The notes under the pieces: generated by a model | The model's input: only the letters and a program-made list of their open reading frames with translations | What the model was told of the DNA's origin: nothing | Database searches by the model: none | NCBI GenBank assembly: GCA_964434165.1 | Contig: CAYSUS010000053.1 | Span: 1 to 49,105 of the forward strand | Source of the DNA: CAYSUS01 sp964434165 | GTDB lineage: Bacteria; Planctomycetota; Planctomycetia; Pirellulales; Thermoguttaceae | Direction: 5' to 3' | DNA: 49,105 nt | Translations under genes and position numbers: made by a program | Shown: in pieces, positions 36,001-43,235 of the stretch | How the letters are laid out: each line of letters starts with the position of its first letter | How positions within the stretch are numbered: the first letter of the stretch is position 1

Positions 36001-36340
36001 CGCCTCGACGGGAGTTGAGGGCGTTTTGGAGGTCTCCATCCCCTTGCTCGTGACTTCCGACAAGCGGGCCCGGCGCGCGGACAACCAGACGCGGCGCTAC
36101 GACGTGCGTCTGCATTTCATCGAGCCCGACGCGGTTCGGTCCGGCGAGCGGGTCTTCAGCGTCGCGGTGGAAGGGAGGTCCGCGGTCGTGGATCTCGACG
36201 TGGCCAAGGCAGCCGGAGGACCAGGAAGGCCCCTGGTTCGCGAGCTGAAGAACATCGAGGTCCAGGGCCCGCTCGACCTTTCCTTTACGGCATCTCGCGG
36301 CAAGCCTGTCTTGTGCGGCGTGGAGGTGAGGTCCAGGTGA
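33059..36340 (+). CDS. Exported PQQ-type propeller / methyltransferase-like / propeller / malectin-like protein (copy D)
   Basis: 1093 residues from the first of two adjacent ATGs (33059, 33062), which open a signal peptide (about 1-21); an upstream in-frame start adds 30 unlikely residues. The order of parts differs from copies A to C. A first propeller section (about 25-285) has ALDLDTGSERWRF and ALDATTGDVLWSN. The Rossmann-like domain follows at about 295-400 with a weak motif I (VVIGLADGALVE), AIDRDAKR and EVLRPFGGTFAAI. The linker motif starts at W425. A second, longer propeller has AFDIYTGRLLWET and ALDLNTGRPKWHR. The final 120 residues form a malectin-like beta-sandwich (YDVRLHFIEPD), often glycan-binding. 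Divergent from the sulfatase gene. Function unknown. Confidence 0.83.
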   Translation: MMRTAFSAAAVCVVSWGAARGEMQPQWFLDLPARKPAWEHTSRMRRDVAHPLLAQEDLLLVGCEHNGALLALDLDTGSERWRFYTGGPVRVDPAGDGRRFFVTSDDGYLYALDRQGKLLWKHRGGPSDRKVLAHERLASAWPGGADLIAENGKVFFVAGHWPVDGVYVHALDATTGDVLWSNSSPQYRPHGATRKGGDRLFVYGHGGSGAYDIRTGQSVDERLPRLEAAELLTVPGNVEGQVVRTRMHDGRLIAATLTGRIYCFADRDPREGTTAVESTQAPVLEAADKEIHTTAARLLERTGVREGYAVVIGLADGALVEGLLRGSDLRVIAIDRDAKRVAAVRRRLDERGLFDDHRLSVLAGDAARRGLPPCMASLITTETDLALSDALREVLRPFGGTFAAIRGDKVTIERRDGPIPNTGQWTHEYADAANSLCSQERVVRAPLGILWYEGPASDARFYYDGHVDHQSGHSVSPLPPGAAIVDGRMILEGPGRLAAFDIYTGRLLWETEIPKVYGFGGPGGGVGIHSKNHREPWRHEEAMRAEIPATFHSRTTGLNFTSSSDAIYVCAGRELLCFRPTDGSRQSVWKVPLPEAEKEDLCWGSVRLSGDLIIATVFRPHDLVDAQCGHDGNGGDWSKDRMPMRFVLGLDRASGNPRWSRRAEWGFLNRGMAAGGGMVFCVDTIAPHTLEKLREASRRLPRTPPMLYALDLNTGRPKWHRELDVAVLNLTYAERSDTLVVPCRNLMTWHDGHWLAPSKEGKPGRNTPGRMLGIRGKTGDVVFEVDEAPYFEPHVILGDVLLDRYGYTYDLRTGRRHERVDPRTGQKGPWHFRKGGCNHLVACPALITWRTAVYDLAGQSGSMQLHGMDMGCTPTMLPAGGVLNVPNFGTHHKRSRMTALALVHRPGNRLWTQYDTSREKSTAPPAPLRRAGFNFGAPGDRFAEDGTLWLSVTSRKKENTELAPKEPAWFRVESALGDSWIASTGVEGVLEVSIPLLVTSDKRARRADNQTRRYDVRLHFIEPDAVRSGERVFSVAVEGRSAVVDLDVAKAAGGPGRPLVRELKNIEVQGPLDLSFTASRGKPVLCGVEVRSR

Positions 36341-36461
36341 GGTCGGTGGGCAGCGGCCAGAACAGTCCTTCAAGGTGGGGCGACAGGTTCACTCCGCGAG
36401 CGGAAGGCCCTTTGAAGCCGAACGAACGGGCAGTCCGTCCCGGAAGCACCGCACCGGGAAT

Positions 36462-36794
36462 TCACACCTGGAAGGACGTGCCGCAGCCGCACGTCTTGGT
36501 GGCCAGCGGGTTGTTGAACACGAACCCGTGGTTGAGAAGGTCCTGGCGGAAATCGATCTCCGTGCCGCGGAGGAACTTCTCGCTCGCGCGATCGACGGCC
36601 ACGCGCACCCCGTGCTGCTCGGCCACGACGTCCTCGTGCGCGTCCACCTTCTCGTCGAAATCCATCCGGTATTCAAAGCCGCTGCAGCCCCCGCCCGACA
36701 CGGCCACTCGAAGCACGGTCGTGTCGGCCAACTGCTGCTGGGCCATCATGCGCTTGATCTCGCTCGCCGCGTTCTCGGTCAACATCACAGACAT
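36462..36794 (-). CDS. A-type iron-sulfur carrier (IscA/ErpA/HesB family)
   Basis: 110 residues with GAGGAG upstream of the ATG. All three cluster-ligand cysteines are present: Cys 37 in SGGGCSGFEY and Cys 102 and Cys 104 in the C-terminal CGCGTSF. The family carries Fe-S clusters from the scaffold to target proteins in the cytoplasm. The length is typical. It stands alone on its strand and is divergent, across 440 bases, from a YgfZ-like gene, itself a helper of Fe-S enzymes. Which family member (IscA, ErpA or SufA) cannot be told from sequence alone, so no symbol is given. Confidence 0.92.
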   Translation of the reverse strand: MSVMLTENAASEIKRMMAQQQLADTTVLRVAVSGGGCSGFEYRMDFDEKVDAHEDVVAEQHGVRVAVDRASEKFLRGTEIDFRQDLLNHGFVFNNPLATKTCGCGTSFQV

Positions 36795-37234
36795 TCAGGC
36801 TTCTCCTCGTAGAGCATTCGGGCGGTCCGCGTTCCGGGCAGCCGACGCCGCCTCCGTGACTCGACAGGGGCGTCCCCGGAATCGTAGGACCGAGTTTCGT
36901 CCCAGGCCGTGGCCAAAGGCGAGCCGAGGGGCAAGGCCCCGCTCGTTCGCACGACCTCGTGGCGGACCGGTGGCGCAGCCCCCTTGATAAACCCTTTACC
37001 TGCAATGACTTGGGGCTGCGATGCTGCGGCCCTCCCCGCGGCGGCGGGCTCCGGAGCGGCACGCCGTCGTGCCGGGGCGAGCGGCGGGACTCTTTCTCCG
37101 GCCGTCAGGCCCGGCGGCGGAGGCGCCTATAATTCCCCGCGGGTCCGGCTCCGCAGTCCCCCAGGCTGCGTTTGAGGTCGGCTTGATCAACCCGCCGCAC
37201 GACTCCCCGCAGCCACTGTACCCGGGATCACGAT
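36795..37234. other. Divergent gap between the IscA-like and YgfZ-like genes
   Basis: Contains a fourth copy of the palindromic repeat at about 36855-36888 (CGTGACTC, then GGGG-CGT-CCCC, then GGAATCGT). A perfect TATAAT at 37128-37133 on the plus strand, about 100 bases before the YgfZ-like start, may be its -10 although the -35 position is poor. No gene is supported here. Confidence 0.4.
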
Positions 37235-38284
37235 ATGCCCCAGGCTTCGACGCCGCAAGCCGCCGATCGCGCGCGGCGCGGCCTCGCCGCCGATTACGCC
37301 GCGGCGACCCGGTCGGCCGGTCTGATCGAGCTGGCCGCGCGCACCCAGGTTCTTCTTTCCGGCCTGGACGCGGCCGCCTTCTTGAACCGCTTCTGCACTA
37401 ACAAGGTCGATGACCTGCGGCCCGGCGAGGGCCGCGAGGCCTTCGTCACCGACGCGAAAGGCCGCGCGCTGGCCTGGGTGTTGGTTCTGGCCGGCGACGA
37501 CGGGGTGATCCTCGACACCGACCCCGGACAGGGCGAGGCGCTGATCGCGCATCTCGACTTCTACAAGATCCGCGACCGGGTCGAGCTTTTCGACCTGAGC
37601 GCGCGGCGCGCCGAGCTTCTCGTGGCCGGCCCCGAAGCGCCGAAGCTGCTCGGCCATCTGCTGGCGAGCGCGCCGCCAACCGCGCCGCTGGAGCACGTGG
37701 ACCTGCCGCTGGCCGATTGCCCGGTATCCCTGCGGCGGGTCGATCTGTCGCCGCGCCCGGCCTTCTTCGTGAGCTGCGCGGCGGACGGTGTCCGCCGGGT
37801 GCGCCGGGCCTTGGAGGAAGCCGGGGTCCGCTGCTGCGGGGCGGGCGCCTGGGAGGTCCTGCGGATCGAGGCCGGGTGGCCGTGCAGCGGCCGCGACGTC
37901 ACGCGCGACGACCTTCCCCAGGAGGTCGGCGGCGACGAGCGAGCGATCTCGTGGCGCAAAGGATGCTACCTGGGCCAGGAGACCGTCGCTAGGCTCGACG
38001 CGCGAGGCCACGTCAACAAGATCCTCCGCGGACTGCGCCTCGCGGCGCCGCAGCCGCCGGCCCCGGGCACGTCTCTGTCGTGCGACGGACAGCCCGCCGG
38101 GCGCATCACCTCGGCGGCGTTCTCGCCGGGATTCCGTGGCGCCGTGGCGCTGGGTTATGTGCGCCGCGGCTTTGCATCGGCGGGCACGCGCCTCCAGACG
38201 CCGGCGGGCGAGGCCCACGTGGTGGCGCTTCCGATGATCGACGGCGGGGCCGATGCGCTCGTCCCCGGGCACGGGCTCGACTGA
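37235..38284 (+). CDS. YgfZ/GcvT-like folate-binding protein
   Basis: 349 residues, cytoplasmic. The YgfZ signature K-G-C-Y-x-G-Q-E is present as RKGCYLGQETVAR. The N-terminal half has the GcvT-like fold (SGLDAAAFLNRFCTNKV, then FVTDAKGRALAW), and the C-terminal barrel ends in ALVPGH. YgfZ-type proteins use tetrahydrofolate to help build or repair certain Fe-S enzymes such as MiaB; they lack aminomethyltransferase activity. The start ATG has only a weak ribosome site. The Fe-S carrier gene across the divergent gap fits this role. Confidence 0.9.
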   Translation: MPQASTPQAADRARRGLAADYAAATRSAGLIELAARTQVLLSGLDAAAFLNRFCTNKVDDLRPGEGREAFVTDAKGRALAWVLVLAGDDGVILDTDPGQGEALIAHLDFYKIRDRVELFDLSARRAELLVAGPEAPKLLGHLLASAPPTAPLEHVDLPLADCPVSLRRVDLSPRPAFFVSCAADGVRRVRRALEEAGVRCCGAGAWEVLRIEAGWPCSGRDVTRDDLPQEVGGDERAISWRKGCYLGQETVARLDARGHVNKILRGLRLAAPQPPAPGTSLSCDGQPAGRITSAAFSPGFRGAVALGYVRRGFASAGTRLQTPAGEAHVVALPMIDGGADALVPGHGLD

Positions 38285-38464
38285 CAGGCGGCCGGGAAAC
38301 AGCTCTCGCGCTTCCGCCGAGCGAGGAGGCCAGCCGAGACGTGTCGGTCCGAAAAGGGCTCGCCGGGACGTGGAAAAGGGGGGCCGTGTCTGGTCGAGTC
38401 GCCCAGTTTGGCTTAGACTGGAGGTCGTGAAGGCCTCCACGCGCCGGAGGCCGTTGCTGCCCCC

Positions 38465-39139
38465 TTGAAACGTGGGTGCGTGAAGGTGGTTAGCGAATCC
38501 TCCGCCCAGCGTCATGCCCTGCGCGACCCGGACGTCCGGCTGATGCTCCAGGTCCGGGACGGGGATGCCGCGGCCTTTGAGGAATTGATGCGTCGCTACC
38601 AGGGCCGCGTGGTGATGATCCTGGAGCACCTGGTCGGGAACCGCGACCTGGCGGAAGACCTGGCCCAGGACGTCTTCCTCCGCGTGTACCGCTCGCGGGA
38701 GCGGTACGTGGCCGGCGCGAAATTCGCGACCTGGCTGTTCACGATCACCAACAACGTGGCTTCCAACGCGTTGCGGTCCAGGTCGCGTCGGCGTGAGGTC
38801 AACATGATCGGCAGCGACAGCGGCGCGTTGGGGGCGCACCCGATGGAGATGCTCGTCCAGGCCAGCAGCGGGCAGATTCCGGCGCGGCAACTGGACAAGG
38901 CCGAGGCGCGCGATGTCGTCCGGTTGGCGCTCGGCGCCCTCAACGAGCGCCAGCGCATGGCCGTGTTGCTGAACAAGTTCGAGGGGATGAGCTACGCGGA
39001 CATCGCCCAGGCCATGGAGCTGACGCCCCAGGCGATCAAGTCGCTGCTCTCGCGGGCCCGGGTCAACCTTCGCGAGGTGCTGGAGCCCTACCTGGAACAG
39101 GGTTGCCGGCCCTCGGCGGCGGACCGCGTGCCCTCCTGA
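38465..39139 (+). CDS. ECF-type RNA polymerase sigma factor
   Basis: Up to 224 residues. Region 2 is clear (DGDAAAFEELMRRYQGRV, DLAEDLAQDVFLRVY, FATWLFTITNN) and region 4 follows (LNERQRMAVLLNKFEGMSYA, then an HTH ending LLSRARVNLRE). This is the two-domain ECF layout used for envelope stress or similar responses. The start is uncertain: a TTG at 38465 or the GTGs at 38480 and 38486 are possible, none with a strong ribosome site. The next gene is a membrane-anchored anti-sigma-like protein, which probably holds this factor inactive until a signal arrives. Confidence 0.92.
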   Translation: MKRGCVKVVSESSAQRHALRDPDVRLMLQVRDGDAAAFEELMRRYQGRVVMILEHLVGNRDLAEDLAQDVFLRVYRSRERYVAGAKFATWLFTITNNVASNALRSRSRRREVNMIGSDSGALGAHPMEMLVQASSGQIPARQLDKAEARDVVRLALGALNERQRMAVLLNKFEGMSYADIAQAMELTPQAIKSLLSRARVNLREVLEPYLEQGCRPSAADRVPS

Positions 39140-39231
39140 GACCTCGTTCGGCGATCGACGGCCGGCCGGCGTCTTCGCCCCGCCAAGGCCTTTCTTCCCC
39201 CAGCAAGCAGTTCCTTCGCGCACGACGACGC

Positions 39232-39720
39232 ATGGCCCGCGATTCCACGGAAACCCCGAGCGTCTCCGAAGAGGAGCTGGTCGCCTACCTCGACGGGGAG
39301 CTGGATGCGCAGGCCGCCCGGCGGGTCGAGGACCTCCTGGTCGGCGACCCTCGCGTGCGGAGCCGGCTCCAGGAACTCGAGCGGACCTGGGACCTGCTCG
39401 ACGAGCTGGCCCCGGCCGACGTGGACGATGCTTTCACCCGGTCCACGCTGGAGTTGGTGGCGGTGTCGGCTGCCAGGGACGCCGTTGGGCCGGGCAGGCG
39501 GTGGCGCTTGCGGCTAGCCGGGGTCGCGGTGCTGATCGTGGCCGCCGCGGCAGGCTTTCTCACCACCCGACGGCTCTCGCCCGACCCGGCGCAGCCGGTG
39601 GTCGAGGATCTGCCGCTGTTGGAGCACCTCGACCGGTATCGCCAGATCGACGATTTCGGATTCCTCCTGCGGTTGCATCAGGAGGAACTCTTCCGTGCGG
39701 AGGACTCCGATGGACTGTGA
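39232..39720 (+). CDS. Membrane-anchored anti-sigma-factor-like protein
   Basis: 162 residues from the ATG at 39232. The N-terminal part SEEELVAYLDGELDAQAA matches the helix pattern of anti-sigma domains, but the His and two Cys ligands of the zinc-binding ZAS type are absent. One transmembrane helix (about residues 87-106, LAGVAVLIVAAAAGFLT) is followed by an extracytoplasmic tail of 55 residues. It likely binds the ECF sigma factor encoded 92 bases upstream and transmits an envelope signal. Its stop overlaps the start of the next gene by 11 bases, which implies translational coupling. Confidence 0.75.
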   Translation: MARDSTETPSVSEEELVAYLDGELDAQAARRVEDLLVGDPRVRSRLQELERTWDLLDELAPADVDDAFTRSTLELVAVSAARDAVGPGRRWRLRLAGVAVLIVAAAAGFLTTRRLSPDPAQPVVEDLPLLEHLDRYRQIDDFGFLLRLHQEELFRAEDSDGL

Positions 39721-40675
39721 CCTCGGTCGTTCGATTGGGGCCGCCCTGCACCTGGGGCGCAGGCCGTGGAATCCGGGGCTGCTGGTCCTGTCGGCCTTAC
39801 TCGCGGTGTGCGGATGCGACCGGTTCGGTTCGCGGGCCGATCTGCTGGAGCAGCGCCGCGCCCGGCTGGCGGCGATGTCGGCGTCCGAGAAATCGGGGGT
39901 CGCCTGGGCGCTGGAGCGCCTGGAGGCTTTGGACCCGGCGGAGCGGGAGCGCCTCAGGCGGCTGAACCGCCGAATCGACGCGCATCCGGAGAGCGAGGCC
40001 CTCCGCCGGACGGCCGGGCGCTATTACGAATGGCTGAAGACGCAGCCGCTGTATCGCCGCGCGGAGATCGGCGAGTTGCCTCCCGCAGAGCGGATCGCCG
40101 TGGTGCGCCGGCTGCTGGAGGAGGAGGAGGAGCGCGCGCTGCGGCGCCCCAAGGCGGCGGACGCCGAGGGGCTGCTCGCCTGGATGACCGAGTTCGCCCG
40201 GCGTCACGAGGCCGAGGTCCTGGCCACCCTGCCGCCCGAACGCAAGGAGGAGCTGGAGTCGGATCCCGAGCATCGCACGCGCCTGGTGATGAGCATCCTC
40301 TGGATGCGGTGGCGCGGCGAGCAGCGCGACGAGCTGCCTCAGCCCACAGAGAAGGACCTGGTGCGAATCTACGAGGTCCTCACGCCCGCCACCCGCGAGA
40401 AGCTTCGAGCGCGGCCGCCGCAGGCACAGTGGGAGCTGATCTCAAGCTGGGCCCGCTACCTGGTACATTATCAGGGCGACCTGGAGGGGGGCGCTTGGAC
40501 CATGCCCGAGGTGAGCGAGGCCGAGCTGATGCACTTCTTCGAATACGAGCTCACGCCGGAGCAACGCGACGAGCTGCTGGCGCTTCCGGGCGAGCGGATG
40601 CAGCGCCGCCTGCGCCAGCTCTACTTCCGCATCAAGGTGCCGCACGGGGGCTTCGGACCGGCCGGGTTGCCGTAG
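39710..40675 (+). CDS. Putative lipoprotein, third gene of the ECF sigma operon
   Basis: 321 residues from the ATG at 39710, chosen because GGAGG lies eight bases upstream. A hydrophobic stretch (LLVLSALLAVCGCD) ends in a lipobox-like Cys, suggesting an anchored lipoprotein. The rest is highly charged and helical, rich in Glu and Arg, with several short repeats of the form L-x-P-x-x-R-E (LDPAERERL, LPPAERIAV, LPPERKEEL, LTPATREKL, LTPEQRDEL). The repeats may bind a ligand or the anti-sigma tail. I do not recognise a named family. It overlaps the anti-sigma gene and precedes a bidirectional hairpin. Confidence 0.7.
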   Translation: MDCDLGRSIGAALHLGRRPWNPGLLVLSALLAVCGCDRFGSRADLLEQRRARLAAMSASEKSGVAWALERLEALDPAERERLRRLNRRIDAHPESEALRRTAGRYYEWLKTQPLYRRAEIGELPPAERIAVVRRLLEEEEERALRRPKAADAEGLLAWMTEFARRHEAEVLATLPPERKEELESDPEHRTRLVMSILWMRWRGEQRDELPQPTEKDLVRIYEVLTPATREKLRARPPQAQWELISSWARYLVHYQGDLEGGAWTMPEVSEAELMHFFEYELTPEQRDELLALPGERMQRRLRQLYFRIKVPHGGFGPAGLP

Positions 40676-40707
40676 CGGGGCGCTGGCGGCAGGAGCCCGG
40701 CGCCCCG
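40676..40707. terminator. Bidirectional hairpin between convergent genes
   Basis: CGGGGCGC (40676-40683) pairs perfectly with GCGCCCCG (40700-40707). It fills the 37-base gap between the lipoprotein stop and the sppA stop, so it probably ends transcription from both sides. Confidence 0.6.
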
Positions 40708-40712
40708 CCGCC

Positions 40713-41807
40713 TCACCGCGAACCCGGACGGCCGGCAAGCACGGGCAGACGCGAGCAGAGGTAGAACGCTCGGGGCACGCTCAGGTCGAGAATCGCCGAC
40801 AGGTCCAGCGGCGGCTGCCGGGAGCTCTGTGCCCCGAAAAGCACGTCCGCCAGCGTCGGCTCGGCCTCGTACTTGACCACTTCGACCTCGTCCTCGGCCA
40901 GACCGGTCAACTCCACGGCCCGGTCCACCGCCTTCTCAAGGAATCCGACCTTGTCGATCAGGCCATTCTCCAAGGCCTGCTCCGCGGTGAAGATCTGGCC
41001 GGTGGTCACCGCTTTCAGGGCCTCTTCATCCCGGCGGAACGCCGGCCGCCCCGCCTTGACAATCTCCTTGAACCGCTCGAACGCGTCCTGGACGAGCCCG
41101 TCGAAGATGGCCCGCTCCTCCGGGGTCATCTCCTCGGCGAAGCTGCCCATCCCCTTCAGCGGCCGGCTCTTGATCGAGTCCTCGCGCACCCCCCACTCCT
41201 CAAGAAGCTTCGAGAGGTCGTAGTGCGGAATGATCACGCCGATCGATCCGGTGAACGTCGTCGGCTCGGCGTAGATCGTGTCGGGCCGGTCGCCCACGGC
41301 CATCGAGACGTAGTAGCCCCCGCTGGCCGCGATCGCGCCCATGCTCACCACGATCGGCAGATCGCGCTCCTCGGAGAGCTCCGTCAGATGGTGATACATG
41401 TAGTCGGCGGTGGAGACCAGCCCGCCGGGCGAATTCACGCGGAGCACGACGGCCCTCACCGAGTCGTCCTTGCGGATCTTGTCGATCTGGTGCTTGAAGA
41501 ACCCCTCGCCGCTGACCATGGTGCCCTCGATCGTGAGAATCACGATCTTGTCATCGGCGTAGCGCGCATGCGAGAAGTGCTTCTCCTGCACCTTCCCCTC
41601 GGTGTCAAGCATGCGGGCCTGGAGCAGACCGAACAACCCGAGATTCACGAAGATCGAACCGCCCAGCAGCACAAGCAGGAGGATCAGCATCAGGGTCGCG
41701 GCAAGGCTCCTCCTACGCGGCGGGGTTCGGACGGCACCCTCGGGGACGACCTGGGGCGTGACGGGTGCCTGGGCGTCCTGCGGCGTTTCGGGGATCTCGG
41801 ATGGCAT
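40713..41807 (-). CDS. sppA: Signal peptide peptidase SppA, short form
   Basis: 364 residues from the ATG at 41807. A cytoplasmic Pro-rich tail is followed by one membrane helix (about 35-62) and the S49 protease domain. The conserved NSPGGLVSTADYMYHH block, the nucleophile Ser 162 in IAASGGYYVSMA, TGSIGV and the catalytic Lys in the SIKSRPLKG segment (Lys 213) are all visible. The length fits the single-domain Ser/Lys-dyad form found in Bacillus and many other bacteria, not the duplicated form of E. coli. It degrades cleaved signal peptides in the membrane. Convergent with the ECF sigma operon. Confidence 0.93.
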   Translation of the reverse strand: MPSEIPETPQDAQAPVTPQVVPEGAVRTPPRRRSLAATLMLILLLVLLGGSIFVNLGLFGLLQARMLDTEGKVQEKHFSHARYADDKIVILTIEGTMVSGEGFFKHQIDKIRKDDSVRAVVLRVNSPGGLVSTADYMYHHLTELSEERDLPIVVSMGAIAASGGYYVSMAVGDRPDTIYAEPTTFTGSIGVIIPHYDLSKLLEEWGVREDSIKSRPLKGMGSFAEEMTPEERAIFDGLVQDAFERFKEIVKAGRPAFRRDEEALKAVTTGQIFTAEQALENGLIDKVGFLEKAVDRAVELTGLAEDEVEVVKYEAEPTLADVLFGAQSSRQPPLDLSAILDLSVPRAFYLCSRLPVLAGRPGSR

Positions 41808-42181
41808 GGCGGTCGCCTTTCTGGCTGGGGATCGGACCACGAAGGATTCGGGCGCCAACCGAAGCTGGAACCAGGCCGCAAGGCAGGTGAGCCCCTCACG
41901 GGGGTCCCTCCGACTGCCCTGGCCCACCCAATTATAGCCGCTATCACGGCCTGCGGACGCCAGCGACTCGTGCGGACGGGAAGCTCCCTCGCCTGCGAAC
42001 CGACCGTGGATTGTCGCCGGTGTTGCCACGTCTGGACCAAAGCCGTAAGCTAATCAGCCCGGACAAGTCGCGGACGGGTTCTGGCCCTCTTCTGCCCCGT
42101 GAAGAGGGTCGCACCCCCCGAAGGAGCGTTCCGCGGTCGATCGCCCTCTTGGAGAGGGGAGTCTCTGGAAGGAGTCGATGC
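41808..42181. other. Divergent gap upstream of sppA and the isomerase-like gene
   Basis: On the minus strand a TATAAT at 41936-41931 may be the sppA -10; no good -35 is seen. On the plus strand TTGCCA (42023-42028) stands 17 bases before TAAGCT, a weak promoter candidate for the gene at 42182. No gene is supported. Confidence 0.35.
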
Positions 42182-42931
42182 GTGTTTGTTGCCGCCACCA
42201 GCGCCTGCTTCTCCAACCTCCCTCTGGACGCGGCGCTGAGCCGCCTGGTGGACCTGGAATACACGGCGGTGGAGATCATGGTCCACGAGTCGGAGGGCCA
42301 TTTGAAGCCCTCGCAGGTGCACGCCGACCTGGATCGATGCGTGCAGATCTGCCGGGAGACCCAGCGGCTCACGCCGATCGGCTACAGCGTGGAGATCGAG
42401 GCGCCCGAGCCGGAGTACTACGAGCAGTTCGCATCATGCTGCAAGCTCGCCAAGGCCACGAAGGTGGTGCTCATCACGGTCCGCGCGGCCGAGCTCGGCA
42501 CCCCGTTCAACGCTGAGGTGGAGCGATTGAGGCGATTGGTCTCCATCGGCGCCGTGGACGGCGTGCTGGTCGCCTTGCAGACCGAGACGGGCCGCATGAC
42601 CGAGGACCCCACCACGGCCGTGGTCCTCTGCGATAACGTCAAGGGCCTGGGACTGACGCTCGACCCCAGCCACTACGTCTTCGAGCGCGACAGCCCCCCG
42701 AGCTACGAGCAGGTGATGAAGCACACCTGCCATGTCCGGCTGCGCGATACGAGCAAGGAGCGACTCCAGGTGCGGATCGGGCAGGGCAGCGTGGAATACG
42801 GCAAGCTCGTGTCCCAACTGGGCAAGTACCACTACAATCGAGCCCTGTGCGTGGACGTCCATCCCATGCCCGAAGTGGATCACTTCGCCGAGATGCGCAA
42901 GATCCGGCTCCTGCTGGAGAGCTTGCTGTAG
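42182..42931 (+). CDS. TIM-barrel sugar phosphate isomerase/epimerase-like protein
   Basis: 249 residues from a GTG at 42182, set by GGAAGGAG eight bases upstream; the ATG at 42178 is out of frame. The sequence follows the xylose-isomerase-like barrel (AP_endonuc_2 type): SACFSNLPLDAALSRLVDL at the first strand, YTAVEIMVHES with an acidic strand end, LALQTETGRM-like residues in the middle (VALQTETG), TLDPSHYVF with the metal-site Asp and His, and HVRLRDT near the end. Family members isomerise or epimerise sugars or act as endonuclease IV; the substrate here is unknown. It has no export signal and so acts in the cytoplasm. Confidence 0.82.
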   Translation: MFVAATSACFSNLPLDAALSRLVDLEYTAVEIMVHESEGHLKPSQVHADLDRCVQICRETQRLTPIGYSVEIEAPEPEYYEQFASCCKLAKATKVVLITVRAAELGTPFNAEVERLRRLVSIGAVDGVLVALQTETGRMTEDPTTAVVLCDNVKGLGLTLDPSHYVFERDSPPSYEQVMKHTCHVRLRDTSKERLQVRIGQGSVEYGKLVSQLGKYHYNRALCVDVHPMPEVDHFAEMRKIRLLLESLL

Positions 42932-43235
42932 GCGGAACCGAGGGGCGTCGCCCGCACGAACCGCAATCCTTGCGCATCTTTCCTCCCGGTCGCGGGCTGC
43001 GGAGAGCCGCCGCGCAATCTTGTTGGCGGTCGCGTTCTCGGCGTGCCGATGCTCCTATTGATAGGGGGCGAGCCGCACCTTGCGCGCTCGCCGCGCAACC
43101 TCCCCGCGCGGACCCGCATCCGCACGTTGGAGGGTCGTCCCGCAGCCGCCGGCATGCAAGCCGCCTCGGCTGGACGCTGCGCAGCCCCTGGCCCCTGACG
43201 GCGAAGACCCGGTTCCATCCAGGAGGGAGACAGGA
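42932..43235. other. Gap before the Cys-rich protein gene
   Basis: No gene. An inverted repeat GGCGAGC (43067-43073) and GCTCGCC (43086-43092) is present. AGGAGGGAGACAGG before 43236 is a strong ribosome site. No clear promoter pair was seen. Confidence 0.35.

Noticed and set aside
14928..36340. Calling the four propeller proteins true PQQ-dependent dehydrogenases
   Set aside because: Blade motifs are visible but no PQQ-site set (adjacent disulfide, Ca ligands) could be identified, so only the fold is claimed.
37187..39223. Minus-strand open frame of about 678 codons across the YgfZ-like and sigma factor genes
   Set aside because: The plus-strand genes carry diagnostic motifs (KGCYxGQE, sigma regions 2 and 4); the antisense frame does not.
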